Positions 8,247 to 17,794 of a DNA stretch of 64,000 nt are shown in pieces. The stretch is taken from NCBI GenBank assembly GCA_028280115.1, contig JANQMJ010000003.1, forward strand, positions 1 through 64,000. The letters run 5' to 3'. Below the pieces are notes generated by a model. It was given only the letters and a program-made list of their open reading frames with translations. It searched no databases and had not been told where the DNA came from. The stretch is from Parvularculaceae bacterium (GTDB taxonomy: Bacteria > Pseudomonadota > Alphaproteobacteria > Caulobacterales > Parvularculaceae). The position numbers and the translations under genes are program-made. The first letter of the stretch is position 1; each line of letters starts with the position of its first letter.

Positions 8247-9665
8247 ATGAGCGACGCCCTTGCAACATCCGCCGGCGCAAAGCCGGCAAGTCCAGCCTAT
8301 CGCGCTTACGTGCTTGTCCTCCTGACGGCCGTATACACGTTCAATTTCGTCGACCGGCAGATTATCGGCATTCTTTCGCCGGCGATAAAAGAAGACCTGG
8401 GGCTCGCCGACTGGCAGCTCGGCATATTGAAGGGTTTTGCCTTTGCCGTTCTCTATACGACCCTTGGCATTCCCATTGCGCGTCTGGCGGACCGGTATAA
8501 TCGTGTCACGATTATATCCGTTGCGCTCGCCTTGTGGTCAGGCTTCACGGCGATTTCCGGCGCGGCGGCCAATTTCACGCAACTGGCGCTGGCGAGGGTC
8601 GGCGTCGGCGTCGGCGAAGCGGGCGGATCGCCGCCGGCGCATTCGCTGATTTCCGACTACTTTCCGAAAGAAAAGCGCGCCGGGGCGCTGTCGGTCTATG
8701 CCATGGGCATTCCCATCGGCGTTGCGCTTGCCTATCTCGGCGCGGGCTGGCTTACCGAGACATTCTCCTGGCGCGTTGCTTTCGTCGTTGTGGGGCTGCC
8801 GGGCGTAGCGCTCGCCGTGTTGTTAAAGGCGACGGTGCGCGAACCGCCGCGCGGCGCCCAGGAAGGCGCCGAACAGGCGGACCCTTTCAAGGCATTGCGT
8901 GTCGACCAGCCAGTCGGATTTGTCGAGAAAGCGGCCAATGCTTTTTGTCGTATTTTGCCGCAGCGGGCCCGGTCGACAGCGTTCAATGAAATGGCGGTGG
9001 TCTGGCGCGCGGCGAAACACCTGCTCTCCATTCCCACCTATCGCTCCGTAGTTTTTGCGGCGACGGCGATTTCTTTTCTCGGTTACGCCAGCGGCACATG
9101 GATTGTGGCCTTTTATGATCGCAGCCACAGCGACTTTTCGTTCCTGCAGGTCGTGTTCTGGCTCGGCATCATTTCCGCGACCGCCTATGCCGGCGGCGCT
9201 TTTCTCGGCGGTTATATCGTTGACCGGCTGGCCGTTCGCGACAAGCGCATGTACGGCTTTGTGCCGGCGATTGCGCTGGTTGTGAATGTTCCCATGTTCC
9301 TGATCGTCTTGTGGCACCCGAGCCCGGTGGTGTCTTTGATTTTCCAAATTCCCGTGCAGCTCACGCTGGGCATATATCTCGGTCCGTCATTCGCCCTCGC
9401 GCAGACCTTGGCGCCAGTTTCGGTGCGCGCATTGTCGACCGCCGTATTCTTCTTTATCCTGAACATGATTGCGCTCGGGTTCGGCCCCACCGCGGCCGGC
9501 GTGATCTCAAGCGCGCTCATCGGTTCCATGGGCGAAGCCATCGCGCTCCAGATCTCGCTTTCGATCGTTTCGCTGGCCGGCCTCCTGGGCGCGTGGTTTT
9601 ATTTTCAGGCGGGCAAACGCGTTTCCGCCGATTGGGCCAAGGCGATAGGAGAGGCGAAAGCATGA
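8247..9665 (+). CDS. MFS transporter (spinster-like)
   Basis: A 472-residue membrane protein with about 12 hydrophobic segments. The first reads AYVLVLLTAVYTFNFVDRQIIGIL; the MFS loop 2-3 motif is GIPIARLADRYNR, and ARVGVGVGEAGGSPPAHSLI follows in helix 4-5. FNFVDRQ with GEAGG is typical of the spinster-like (sugar phosphate or sphingolipid-like) branch, so the substrate is unknown. The ATG at 8247 is preferred; the longer frame from 8097 would overlap the divergent gene. The stop overlaps the start of the DUF1801 gene (ATGA), so they are co-translated. Confidence 0.88.
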   Translation: MSDALATSAGAKPASPAYRAYVLVLLTAVYTFNFVDRQIIGILSPAIKEDLGLADWQLGILKGFAFAVLYTTLGIPIARLADRYNRVTIISVALALWSGFTAISGAAANFTQLALARVGVGVGEAGGSPPAHSLISDYFPKEKRAGALSVYAMGIPIGVALAYLGAGWLTETFSWRVAFVVVGLPGVALAVLLKATVREPPRGAQEGAEQADPFKALRVDQPVGFVEKAANAFCRILPQRARSTAFNEMAVVWRAAKHLLSIPTYRSVVFAATAISFLGYASGTWIVAFYDRSHSDFSFLQVVFWLGIISATAYAGGAFLGGYIVDRLAVRDKRMYGFVPAIALVVNVPMFLIVLWHPSPVVSLIFQIPVQLTLGIYLGPSFALAQTLAPVSVRALSTAVFFFILNMIALGFGPTAAGVISSALIGSMGEAIALQISLSIVSLAGLLGAWFYFQAGKRVSADWAKAIGEAKA

Positions 9666-10144
9666 CCGCGGCGCGCAAGAAAACTGCGAAGAAGAAAAAA
9701 GCCGCAAAGGCGGCAAAGCCCAAGGCCGGGGAGAACAAGACCAAGCCGACACGGGAAAGCGTGACGGCCTTGATCAATGCTGTCGAAAACGAAATCCGAC
9801 GCCGCGACGCCAAAACGCTGCTGGCGATGATGAAAAAAGTCACCGGCGAGACGCCGAAAATGTGGGGCCCTTCTATTATCGGCTTCGGCGCATATCACTA
9901 CAAATACGAAAGCGGGCGCGAAGGCGACATGTGTCTGGTCGGCTTTTCCCCGCGCAAGGCGAACAGCGTCTTATATGTGCTGGACTCGTGTGCGTCGGAC
10001 GAGCCGCTGCTCAAAAAGCTCGGCAAGCATAAAAGGGGCGTAGGCTGTCTTTACATCAACAAGCTTGAAGACGTTGATCTTGGCGTGCTCGAAAAGATTG
10101 TCGCCAAATCCTACCGCGACACGAAAAAGAAATGGGCCGCCTGA
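9662..10144 (+). CDS. DUF1801-family protein with lysine/alanine-rich N-terminal tail
   Basis: A 160-residue protein. The first ~30 residues are almost entirely Lys and Ala with some Thr and Pro. The folded part from about residue 35 has MWGPSIIGFGAYHYKYESGREGDMCLVGFSPRK and CLYINKLEDVDLGVLEKIVAKSY-like sequence, characteristic of the DUF1801 (YdhG-like) fold, whose biochemical role is not established. The ATG overlaps the transporter stop by four bases. The basic tail resembles those of nucleic-acid-associated proteins. Confidence 0.82.
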   Translation: MTAARKKTAKKKKAAKAAKPKAGENKTKPTRESVTALINAVENEIRRRDAKTLLAMMKKVTGETPKMWGPSIIGFGAYHYKYESGREGDMCLVGFSPRKANSVLYVLDSCASDEPLLKKLGKHKRGVGCLYINKLEDVDLGVLEKIVAKSYRDTKKKWAA

Positions 10145-10345
10145 CCGGCGCGTCCGTTGCTTAAAAATCTTTCGCCGTCATTGCGTGCGCGCTGCAGCGC
10201 AGCCGCTTGATCTTTTCAGACGGATTTTACGATCACAAAAGCGTGCGTCCTTTTTCGGTCGCATTTCCGCCGCGTTTCTTCCCAAAGCATGAGCCAAAGT
10301 TAATCCGCGATAGGGCGATCGACTGCTGACGCGGGAGATTTGAAA

Positions 10346-10807
10346 ATGGTCACGGCGATCTTAGGCAACGGCGCGGCATACGACGTTCGGCCGACGGGCG
10401 AATATGCAGGATTTCTCAGCGGCCCGGTCAACGGACTGATCGGCATGGTCAAGGACGCCATGCAGGGCGCTTGCGCCGGTCTTTTGTCCTTTCTCGGCGC
10501 CATGCATCTGACCGGCGTTGAGCGGGGTGCCGGAACGCTGCGCAGCGAAATCGATTTCCTCGACAACATCTGGCAGTCGGTTTCGGCTGGCGGCCTTGCC
10601 GGCCCGATCGAACTGCTCGGCGGCGCGGCGTTGTTCTTCGCCGCGCGGCGCACGATTTCCCGCACCCTGGGCCTTCTGCTCTTTGTCGGGTTTATCGCTG
10701 CTTACGCCAACGGCTATTCGGCGGCCGACATGCTCAATGCGCTGTCGGGTCTTCTACAGGGCGCCGCGGGCGTGCTGGATTCGATCCCTGTGTCGGAAAG
10801 CGCATAA
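10346..10807 (+). CDS. Hypothetical membrane protein
   Basis: A 153-residue protein, not assigned to a family. The central part has two hydrophobic stretches, around GLAGPIELLGGAALFFAA and LGLLLFVGFIAAYANG, likely transmembrane, and the C-terminus is small-residue rich. The ATG at 10346 has a GGGAG about 9 bases upstream; a TTG at 10340 is in frame but too close to that site. It stands alone between the DUF1801 gene and a convergent membrane-protein gene. Confidence 0.6.
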   Translation: MVTAILGNGAAYDVRPTGEYAGFLSGPVNGLIGMVKDAMQGACAGLLSFLGAMHLTGVERGAGTLRSEIDFLDNIWQSVSAGGLAGPIELLGGAALFFAARRTISRTLGLLLFVGFIAAYANGYSAADMLNALSGLLQGAAGVLDSIPVSESA

Positions 10808-10828
10808 ACACGGCAAGCGGCCCCTCGC

Positions 10829-11335
10829 TTATTCTTCGCCGGCCGGTTCGTGCCGGGATGACTCCAACGCAAAACATATCAAATCGTGAAGATCTTCGGC
10901 CTGCTTTGCGCGAATATGCGCATGCAGCACCGTTGCAATAATGCCGACGATCGCGATGCTAATCGCAGTGATTGTATAAAACTCATATTCTTGTTGCATC
11001 AGCGCGGCGACGGCTTCGGGAAAAATCTGGCCTAATCCGAGCGCCAATCCGATTGGCGCCGATATGTTGGCGATAAGCGTGTGTCGCGATGCGATGTTTG
11101 CCTGTCGCCGATTGATTGCGGCGAGGCTTTCCAGATAGACGAGCGCTTTCTCGTCGAGAGACGAAAGCAACGATCGCTGTTTTTCGAGCGCTTTGGACTC
11201 GGCCAGCGCAATCAAGCGCTCCGGCAGCGTCCGTCGGTCGATTCCCAGCCATTCCAGGCTCGGTTTAAACGCAGACCAAACGGATTGTGTGCGACAAAGT
11301 TCGCGCCACAGGTCGGGGAATATCACTTTGGCCAT
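10829..11335 (-). CDS. Hypothetical two-TM membrane protein
   Basis: A 168-residue protein that I do not recognise. The N-terminal ~85 residues are soluble, with helical, charged sequence (LIALAESKALEKQRSLLSSL). Two hydrophobic segments follow, LIANISAPIGLALGLGQIF and YTITAISIAIVGIIATVLHA, then a short acidic tail with EDLHDLICFALE. It converges with the preceding gene, and its start lies about 140 bases from the divergent metG. Confidence 0.6.
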   Translation of the reverse strand: MAKVIFPDLWRELCRTQSVWSAFKPSLEWLGIDRRTLPERLIALAESKALEKQRSLLSSLDEKALVYLESLAAINRRQANIASRHTLIANISAPIGLALGLGQIFPEAVAALMQQEYEFYTITAISIAIVGIIATVLHAHIRAKQAEDLHDLICFALESSRHEPAGEE

Positions 11336-11472
11336 CGCGGTCGCCGCTTTCTTCCTTGTCGACGACTTTATTCTGCTGCTTCGGCGAAAAGGAAAAGCGC
11401 GCTTTGTCCGCCGCCTTGCCGCGTTCCCCCGCGACCCGCTATAGACGGGACGAATCCGGCGAAAGTCCTTGA

Positions 11473-13179
11473 ATGGCCCGCATCCTGATTACGTCCGCCC
11501 TGCCGTACATCAACGGCATCAAGCATTTGGGCAATCTTGTGGGCTCAATGCTGCCGGCGGACGTCTACGCCCGGTTCCAGCGTCAGCGCGGCCATGAGGT
11601 GTTGTTCATCTGCGCCACCGACGAACACGGCACGCCGGCCGAACTTGCCGCCCGCGCGGCCGGTCAGACAGTGCGCGATTATTGCCGCGAGCAATATGAA
11701 ATCCAGGCCCGGGCCGGCGAAGCGTTCGGCCTTTCCTTCGATCATTTCGGCCGGTCGTCGAATGCGCCGAACCATCGATTGACCCAACATTTCGCGAAAG
11801 TGCTGGAGGATAAAGGCCTGATCGAAGAGCGCACGGACCGGCAGATCTACTCCATCGACGACCAGCGCTTTCTGCCGGACCGCTATGTCGAAGGAACCTG
11901 TCCGCATTGCGGCTATGAAAAAGCGCGCGGCGATCAGTGCGATAATTGCGGCCGCCTGCTCGATCCCATCGAACTGAAAGACCCCTATTCGGCGATCTCG
12001 GGCTCGAAACACGTCGAAGTGCGCGAGACGCGCCACCTTTATCTCCTGCAGTCGAAATTGCAGGACACGATCGCGCAGTGGGTCGAATCCAAGCCCCAAT
12101 GGCCGGCGCTGACGAAATCCATCGCCAAGAAGTGGCTGAAAGAGGGATTGCGCGACCGTTCCATCACCCGCGATTTGCAATGGGGCGTGCCCGTGGCCTA
12201 TCAGGGCGAAAAACGGCCCGGCTTTGAAAACAAGGTATTTTACGTCTGGTTCGACGCGCCGATCGAATATATCGGCGCCACCGAGGAATGGGCGGTCGCC
12301 AATAATGAAGACTGGGAACGCTGGTGGCGCACCGATAAGGGAGCGGGCGACGTTAAATACGTTCAGGTCATGGGCAAGGACAATGTCGCCTTTCACACGG
12401 TGAGTTTTCCCTGCACGATTTTGGGTTCGGAAGAGCCCTGGAAGACCGTCGATGCGCTGAAAAGCCTCAACTGGCTGACCTGGTATGGCGGCAAATTCTC
12501 CACCAGCGAAAATCGCGGCATTTTCATGGACCAGGCGCTGGAGCTTTTGCCCGCCGATTACTGGCGCTGGCACTTGATGGCCAATGCGCCGGAGTCGGAC
12601 GACGCGTCGTTCACGCTGGAGCATTTCGCCGGTGTCGTAAACAAGGACCTTGCCGACGTGCTCGGCAATTTCGTCAACCGCATTACGCGTTTTTGCAAGG
12701 CGCGTTTCGGCGAGGAAGTCCCGGGCGAAGGCGCCTATGGCGATGCCGAGGCGCAATTGATCGCCGAACTCGACAAGCGCATGGCGGTCTACGCCGGCTG
12801 TCTGGAGGAGATGGAGTTTCGCAAGGCGTTTGCGGAACTGCGCGCCATCTGGGTCGCCGGCAACGAGTATCTGCAAATCGCCGCGCCCTGGACCGTGATC
12901 AAGGAAGACCGTGAACGCGCCGCCGCGTCGGTGCGCTGCGCGCTTAACCTGATCGTTTTGTTCGCGGCGCTGTCGCGCCCGGTCATTCCGTTCACGGCCG
13001 ATAAGATGTTTGTGGTTTTCGATCTTGATCCGGAAGACGCCGCGCGCTGGCCGCAAAGCGCCGAAGCGGCGCTGTCCCGTTTTAACGGCGGGGAAGGGTT
13101 TTCGCCGCCGGACGTTCTGTTCCAGAAAATCGAAGACGAACAGGTCGCTCAATGGCGCGAACGGTTCGGCGCGGCATAG
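11473..13179 (+). CDS. metG: Methionyl-tRNA synthetase
   Basis: A 568-residue class I synthetase that charges tRNA-Met. [16 protein letters not shown] (about 10-25) is the HIGH-region signature, and [17 protein letters not shown] (about 144-160) is the zinc knuckle of the MetG type with one zinc. ATDEHGTP lies in the catalytic domain. The KMSKS loop reads KFSTS at 341-345, so the second lysine is a threonine. The anticodon-binding helical domain follows from about 390. There is no C-terminal dimerisation domain. ATG at 11473. Confidence 0.95.
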   Translation: MARILITSALPYINGIKHLGNLVGSMLPADVYARFQRQRGHEVLFICATDEHGTPAELAARAAGQTVRDYCREQYEIQARAGEAFGLSFDHFGRSSNAPNHRLTQHFAKVLEDKGLIEERTDRQIYSIDDQRFLPDRYVEGTCPHCGYEKARGDQCDNCGRLLDPIELKDPYSAISGSKHVEVRETRHLYLLQSKLQDTIAQWVESKPQWPALTKSIAKKWLKEGLRDRSITRDLQWGVPVAYQGEKRPGFENKVFYVWFDAPIEYIGATEEWAVANNEDWERWWRTDKGAGDVKYVQVMGKDNVAFHTVSFPCTILGSEEPWKTVDALKSLNWLTWYGGKFSTSENRGIFMDQALELLPADYWRWHLMANAPESDDASFTLEHFAGVVNKDLADVLGNFVNRITRFCKARFGEEVPGEGAYGDAEAQLIAELDKRMAVYAGCLEEMEFRKAFAELRAIWVAGNEYLQIAAPWTVIKEDRERAAASVRCALNLIVLFAALSRPVIPFTADKMFVVFDLDPEDAARWPQSAEAALSRFNGGEGFSPPDVLFQKIEDEQVAQWRERFGAA

Positions 13180-13318
13180 CGCGGCTCGATTTCTAGCGGC
13201 AATCGTTCATCCGAGCATCGCATTGTCGGGTCCGGTAAATCGAAAAGACGCGATATTGGCGCTGGGGAAAACTCGATATATAGCTTTCGCGCCGTCATCG
13301 CGTGGAGACGCCGACCAA

Positions 13319-13756
13319 ATGAGATTGCTTGTTCTATTGTTGTTTTGGCTTTCCGCCGCCTGTGCGCCGGACGCCGAACGCGCCGAACCGACCGAGCCGT
13401 CCGGTGAAGCCGTCGCCGCCGTCACCGGCCTGATGGCGGCATTCAACGCCCACGATCCGGACAGGATGCGCGAATACTGGCGCGAAGACGTGACCTGGAT
13501 CGAAATCGCCGGGGTGCAGGCGAGCGTCGTCACCTCCAGCGCCGACCAGCTTCACGATGAACTCGTGGCCTATTTCGAAGCGTATCCATCGGTGTCCTCA
13601 AGCCTTGAAACGATTTCCGTGAACGGAAATTATGTCACGGCGATCGAGCGTCCGGTCTGGGAAGAGGACGGCGAGCGCATGAGCCAGGCGTCGGTCGTCG
13701 TCTATGAAGTGATCGACGGCAAGGTGAAGCGCTTCTGGTATTTTCCATCGCAGTAG
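13319..13756 (+). CDS. SnoaL/NTF2-like lipoprotein
   Basis: A 145-residue protein. MRLLVLLLFWLSAACAPDA is a lipoprotein signal with lipobox SAAC, so the mature protein would be membrane-anchored. The rest fits the NTF2-like cone fold: GLMAAFNAHDPDRMREYWREDVTWIE, then limonene-epoxide-hydrolase-like strands ending in DGKVKRFWYFPSQ. No catalytic residues can be assigned. The upstream in-frame extension to 13010 lies inside metG and is rejected. It is followed 11 bases later by a small membrane protein gene, with which it probably forms an operon. Confidence 0.7.
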   Translation: MRLLVLLLFWLSAACAPDAERAEPTEPSGEAVAAVTGLMAAFNAHDPDRMREYWREDVTWIEIAGVQASVVTSSADQLHDELVAYFEAYPSVSSSLETISVNGNYVTAIERPVWEEDGERMSQASVVVYEVIDGKVKRFWYFPSQ

Positions 13757-13767
13757 GAGAGAGGGAT

Positions 13768-14226
13768 GTGATTATCAAGACAATTGCCGTTTTGTTGTTC
13801 ATCGTCCTCATTGCAATTGCAGGGCTTCATGCGTATTGGTCCATGGGCGGTCTCTGGCCAGGCGCGAGCGAGCGCGAATTGATCGATACGGTCGTCGGCG
13901 ATCCGCGAATGGAACAAATGCCGGCGCGCGAGGCGACGCTCGTCGTGGCCGCCCTGCTCATCCTTAGCGGGGTGATCGCCATCGCCGTCGGCGGCGTTAT
14001 TCCGGCGCCGGTCTGGCTGACGTCCTTGCTGGGCATTGGCGTAGGGCTCGTCTTTTTCGCGCGCGGCGTTGCAGGATTCTTCTTTGAAAAGATCGCATGG
14101 GAAACCGTTGAACCCTTTACGACGATGAACCTCCGTTTCTACTCGCCGCTCTGCCTGGTCATTGCCGCAGGGTTTTTTGCGCTCGTCGCGGCGCGGCTTT
14201 ATTTCAAGCAAGGAAAAGCAAGATGA
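13768..14226 (+). CDS. DUF3995-like membrane protein
   Basis: A 152-residue integral membrane protein with four hydrophobic segments. AGLHAYWSMGGLWPG after the first helix and ARGVAGFFFEK between helices three and four are typical of DUF3995. The start is a GTG at 13768 after GGAGAGAGGGATG. Its function is unknown. The end overlaps the following SDR gene by four bases. Confidence 0.72.
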   Translation: MIIKTIAVLLFIVLIAIAGLHAYWSMGGLWPGASERELIDTVVGDPRMEQMPAREATLVVAALLILSGVIAIAVGGVIPAPVWLTSLLGIGVGLVFFARGVAGFFFEKIAWETVEPFTTMNLRFYSPLCLVIAAGFFALVAARLYFKQGKAR

Positions 14227-15011
14227 TGAAAGACCTCTTCTCGCTCGAAGGCCGCGTCGCGCTGATTACCGGCGGCTCGCGCGGGATCGGCGCGATGATC
14301 GCCCGCGGCTTTCTCGAATTCGGCGCGAAGGTCTATATTTCGGCCCGCAAGGCGGAGGCCTGCAACGAAACCGCGCAGGAACTTTCCGCAATCGGCCCCT
14401 GCGTTTCGCTGCCGCACGACATTTCAACAGTCGATGGCTGCAAGGCGCTCGCCGGCGATTTGCTGCAACATGAAAACGCGCTCGACATCCTGGTCAACAA
14501 CGCCGGTGCGGCCTGGGGCGCGCCGTTCGCCGAATTTCCCGAAGGCGGCTGGGACAAGACGATGGATCTTAATGTGAAGTCGCTGTTCTTTTTGACCCAG
14601 GCCCTGCATGGCGCGCTCAAAAACGCCGCCGGCGCCGAACGCCCGGCGAAAGTGATCAACATCGCCTCGATTGACGGCATTAAAATCAATCCCTGGGAGA
14701 CCTATGCCTATCAGGCGTCCAAGGCGGCGGTCATTCATCTGACACGGCGCATGGCCGCGCGTCTGATCGAGGATCGTATTTGCGTCAGCGGCGTCGCGCC
14801 GGGCGCCTTTGCATCGGAAATGAACCGTGCTGCCCGCGACGCCGGCGACGCGGTCGCCAAAATGATCCCCGCCAAACGCATCGGCCGAGACGGCGACATG
14901 GCGGGCGCGGCGATCTTTCTCGCCTCGCGGGCGGGAGATTACGTGGTCGGCGATACGATCGTTGTAGATGGCGGCGTTGCGTATTCTCAGATCGATCAGG
15001 CCTGGGGCTGA
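14223..15011 (+). CDS. SDR-family oxidoreductase (RhlG/FabG-like)
   Basis: A 262-residue classical short-chain dehydrogenase. The cofactor motif TGGSRGIG is at 16-23, NNAG at 92-95, Ser149, and the catalytic Tyr163-xxx-Lys167. ARK after the second strand suggests NADP(H). The C-terminus VVGDTIVVDGGVA is the usual SDR end. It reduces a carbonyl or oxidises an alcohol of unknown identity; RhlG-type 3-oxoacyl reductases are the closest in pattern. Its start overlaps the DUF3995 gene stop. Confidence 0.88.
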   Translation: MMKDLFSLEGRVALITGGSRGIGAMIARGFLEFGAKVYISARKAEACNETAQELSAIGPCVSLPHDISTVDGCKALAGDLLQHENALDILVNNAGAAWGAPFAEFPEGGWDKTMDLNVKSLFFLTQALHGALKNAAGAERPAKVINIASIDGIKINPWETYAYQASKAAVIHLTRRMAARLIEDRICVSGVAPGAFASEMNRAARDAGDAVAKMIPAKRIGRDGDMAGAAIFLASRAGDYVVGDTIVVDGGVAYSQIDQAWG

Positions 15012-15109
15012 GCGAGCCTGGCGCATCCTTAAATCACTGCAACGTTTGGCGCTGGCGGGGATAGTCCTTATGTTGAGGGCAGCAGCGACGCGCTAACGAA
15101 AGGATCGCC

Positions 15110-16081
15110 ATGGCCACAGCCAATCAGAAACCCCTGGGATCGGGCTTCGGGACGAAATCGACCGGCGCGGAAATCATGGCGGGCGTTGATCTTTCCGGCA
15201 AGACCGCGGTCGTCACCGGCGGCTATTCCGGCATCGGCCTTGAGACGACCAAAGCGCTCCTTGGTGCAGGCGCGAGTGTTATCGTTCCCGCGCGCGATAA
15301 GAAAAAAGCCGATGAAAACCTCTCGCAGGCTGGTCTGGCGGTTGAAGTCCGGGAGATGGATCTCGCCAATCTCGCTTCGGTTTACGGATGCGCCGCGGAT
15401 ATCGGCGATTCCCACGACAAGATCGATCTTCTCATCAACAACGCCGGGGTGATGGCCTGTCCGGAAACAAGGGTCGGGCCGGGTTGGGAGATGCAATTCG
15501 CGGTCAATCATATCGGCCATTTCGAATTCACCAAGGCGCTAGCGCCTTATCTTAAAAACGCCGGGCGTGCGCGCGTCGTGTGTCTTTCATCTACGGGTCA
15601 TAAACTCTCGCCCATCCGCTGGGACGATATGCATTTCACGCGCGATGACTATGATAAATGGGCCGCCTACGGACAATCGAAAACAGCAAACGCGCTGTTT
15701 GCACTGGAGCTTAATCGGCGCATGTCGGTGGACGGCGTCAAGGCGTTTTCGGTTCATCCCGGCGGCATTGTAACGCCGCTGCAGCGTCACTTGTCGCGCG
15801 AGGAAATGACCGCAATGGGCTGGCTTGATGAAAACGGCGAAATCGCCGAGGCGGTCAGGGCGATGTTTAAAACGCCGGAGCAGGGGTGCTCGACGACGCT
15901 GTGGTGCGCGACCAGCCCGCTGCTTGACGACCGCGGCGGTGAATATTGCGAGGATTGCGACATTGCCCAACTGACCAGCGACGACTCGCCGCGCTGGGTT
16001 CATGTTGCGCCGCACGCGGTTGAAGATGACGCCGCTGCGCGCCTGTGGGACGAAACCGAGAAAATGATCCTTTCGGCGTAA
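15110..16081 (+). CDS. SDR-family oxidoreductase (retinol-dehydrogenase-like)
   Basis: A 323-residue short-chain dehydrogenase of the longer retinol dehydrogenase/WWOX-like group. TGGYSGIG is at 36-43, NNAGVMACP at 110-118, and Tyr187-xxx-Lys191 sits in YGQSKTANALFALEL. FSVHPGGIVTPLQRHL follows. The substrate is unknown. It starts at an ATG at 15110 after GAAAGGATCGCC, about 100 bases after the preceding SDR, so it may have its own promoter. Confidence 0.87.
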   Translation: MATANQKPLGSGFGTKSTGAEIMAGVDLSGKTAVVTGGYSGIGLETTKALLGAGASVIVPARDKKKADENLSQAGLAVEVREMDLANLASVYGCAADIGDSHDKIDLLINNAGVMACPETRVGPGWEMQFAVNHIGHFEFTKALAPYLKNAGRARVVCLSSTGHKLSPIRWDDMHFTRDDYDKWAAYGQSKTANALFALELNRRMSVDGVKAFSVHPGGIVTPLQRHLSREEMTAMGWLDENGEIAEAVRAMFKTPEQGCSTTLWCATSPLLDDRGGEYCEDCDIAQLTSDDSPRWVHVAPHAVEDDAAARLWDETEKMILSA

Positions 16082-16175
16082 TGCGCCGCAATCGATTTGG
16101 TGCGACCGGTAAAGGGGCTTTGCCGCGCCGGCGAACCGGGTATGATGCGCGCCTTTGCTGGGTATGGGGTGCGTC

Positions 16176-17783
16176 ATGTTCCGGATCGTCGTCACAATCA
16201 TCGCTGTAACTTATTTTACTGCGGCAAGCGCTGCGGCGCAGTCCGTGGCAGACCGCAGCCTTGGCGAAGGACCTTACGAACGATTGGTCATCCGCGGCGC
16301 GACGGTCATCGACGGCGCCGGGGCGCCGCCGATCGGTCCGATAGATATCGTCGTTGAAAACGGGCGCATCGCGCAGATCGTTTCCGCCGGCGCGCCGGGT
16401 TTGCCGCCGAAGACCGAAGGGCGCCCCGCTCAGGGCGACCGCGAGATCGATGCGAGCGGCATGTATGTTCTGCCCGGCTTCATCAACCTGCACGCCCATA
16501 TCCACGACGAACAAACCGGACAGGCTGTTCCGCCGGATTACATCTTCCGCCTCTGGCTGGCCCACGGCGTGACGTCGGTGCGCACCGTCGGCAACCGGGG
16601 CGGGGCGGCGTGGGCGGCGGACCTTTCGCGACGCTCGGCGCGCAACGAGATCGACGCGCCGTACATCTATCCCTATCCGGTATTTCGCCGCTGGTCGCCG
16701 GGCGAGGTCGATACGCCGGCGCAGGCGCGGGCGCGCATTCGCCAGCTCAAGCGCGACGGCGCGGTGGGCGTGAAGTTTTTCGGCGCGCCGGAAGAGATTT
16801 TATGGGCCGGCCTTGATGAAGCCGAAAAGCTGGGCCTTAAGACCACCATGCACCACGCCCAGCTCGACGTCGCCCATGCGGACGTCCTTGATACCTCCGC
16901 GCGCGGTCTTGACTCCATGGAGCACTGGTACGGTTTGCCCGAAGCGTTGTTCGACGACCGCACGCTGCAGCATTACCCGCTCGATTATAATTATTCCGAC
17001 GAACAGCATCGTTTCGAAAACGCCGGCAAGCTCTGGGCGCAGGCGGCCAGACCGGGCAGCGAGCGGTGGAACTATGTGATGGAAACGCTACTTGAGCGCG
17101 ATTTCGCCCTTGATCCGACCTTTTCCATCTACGCCGCGAGCCGGGACTGGATGCGTTTGCGCCGCGCCGAATGGCATGACGAATACACCATGCCGTCGCT
17201 GTGGAGGTTCTTCCAGCCGAACCGCAACGCCCACGGCTCTTACTGGTTCGATTGGGGTACGGAGCAGGAAGTCGCCTGGCGCGAGAATTTCAGATTGTGG
17301 ATGGATTTCATCAACGAATATAAAAATCGCGGCGGCAAGGTCGGCGTCGGCGAGGACGCCGGTTATATCTATTCGACCTACGGCTTCGGTTATATCCAGG
17401 AAATGGAAATGCTGCGCGAGGCGGGCTTTCATCCCCTTGAGGTGGTTTATGCGGCGACGCTTGGCGGCGCGAAAGTGCTCGGCGTTGAAAGCGAAACCGG
17501 TTCGATCCAGGTCGGCAAGCGCGCGGATTTGATTGTCATGAAAGAAAATCCGCTGGCCAATCTCAAAACGCTTTACGCCACCGGGCATATCAAGCTGAAC
17601 TCGGAAACGAACACGCCGATGCGTGTCGGCGGGATCGATTACATCGTCAAGAACGGCGTTGTTTATGATGGCGCCGGCCTGCGCGAGTCGATCAAGTCCA
17701 TGGTCGCGGCGGAAAAGGAACGGCTTGGCATTCCGCCCGGTCCGATGCCGATTGTCGATTTTACAATGAAAGAAAACCAATAA
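16176..17783 (+). CDS. Exported amidohydrolase-superfamily enzyme
   Basis: A protein of about 535 residues. The start at ATG 16176 gives a clean signal peptide MFRIVVTIIAVTYFTAASAAAQ; ATG 16164 and TTG 16155 are also in frame. GATVIDGAGAPPIGPIDIVVENGRIAQI is the amidohydrolase beta-sandwich entry. LHAHIHDEQ supplies the HxH metal ligands, and TTMHHAQLDVAHADVLD and GVGEDAGYIYS later ones. Such enzymes hydrolyse imide, amide or dipeptide bonds in the periplasm. It is 11 bases upstream of an exported M20 hydrolase, and the pair likely acts on related amides. Confidence 0.85.
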   Translation: MFRIVVTIIAVTYFTAASAAAQSVADRSLGEGPYERLVIRGATVIDGAGAPPIGPIDIVVENGRIAQIVSAGAPGLPPKTEGRPAQGDREIDASGMYVLPGFINLHAHIHDEQTGQAVPPDYIFRLWLAHGVTSVRTVGNRGGAAWAADLSRRSARNEIDAPYIYPYPVFRRWSPGEVDTPAQARARIRQLKRDGAVGVKFFGAPEEILWAGLDEAEKLGLKTTMHHAQLDVAHADVLDTSARGLDSMEHWYGLPEALFDDRTLQHYPLDYNYSDEQHRFENAGKLWAQAARPGSERWNYVMETLLERDFALDPTFSIYAASRDWMRLRRAEWHDEYTMPSLWRFFQPNRNAHGSYWFDWGTEQEVAWRENFRLWMDFINEYKNRGGKVGVGEDAGYIYSTYGFGYIQEMEMLREAGFHPLEVVYAATLGGAKVLGVESETGSIQVGKRADLIVMKENPLANLKTLYATGHIKLNSETNTPMRVGGIDYIVKNGVVYDGAGLRESIKSMVAAEKERLGIPPGPMPIVDFTMKENQ

Positions 17784-17794
17784 GCGAGGATCCG

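Noticed and set aside
11545..13152. A 535-codon minus-strand open frame
   Set aside because: It is antisense to metG, which has all its signature motifs.
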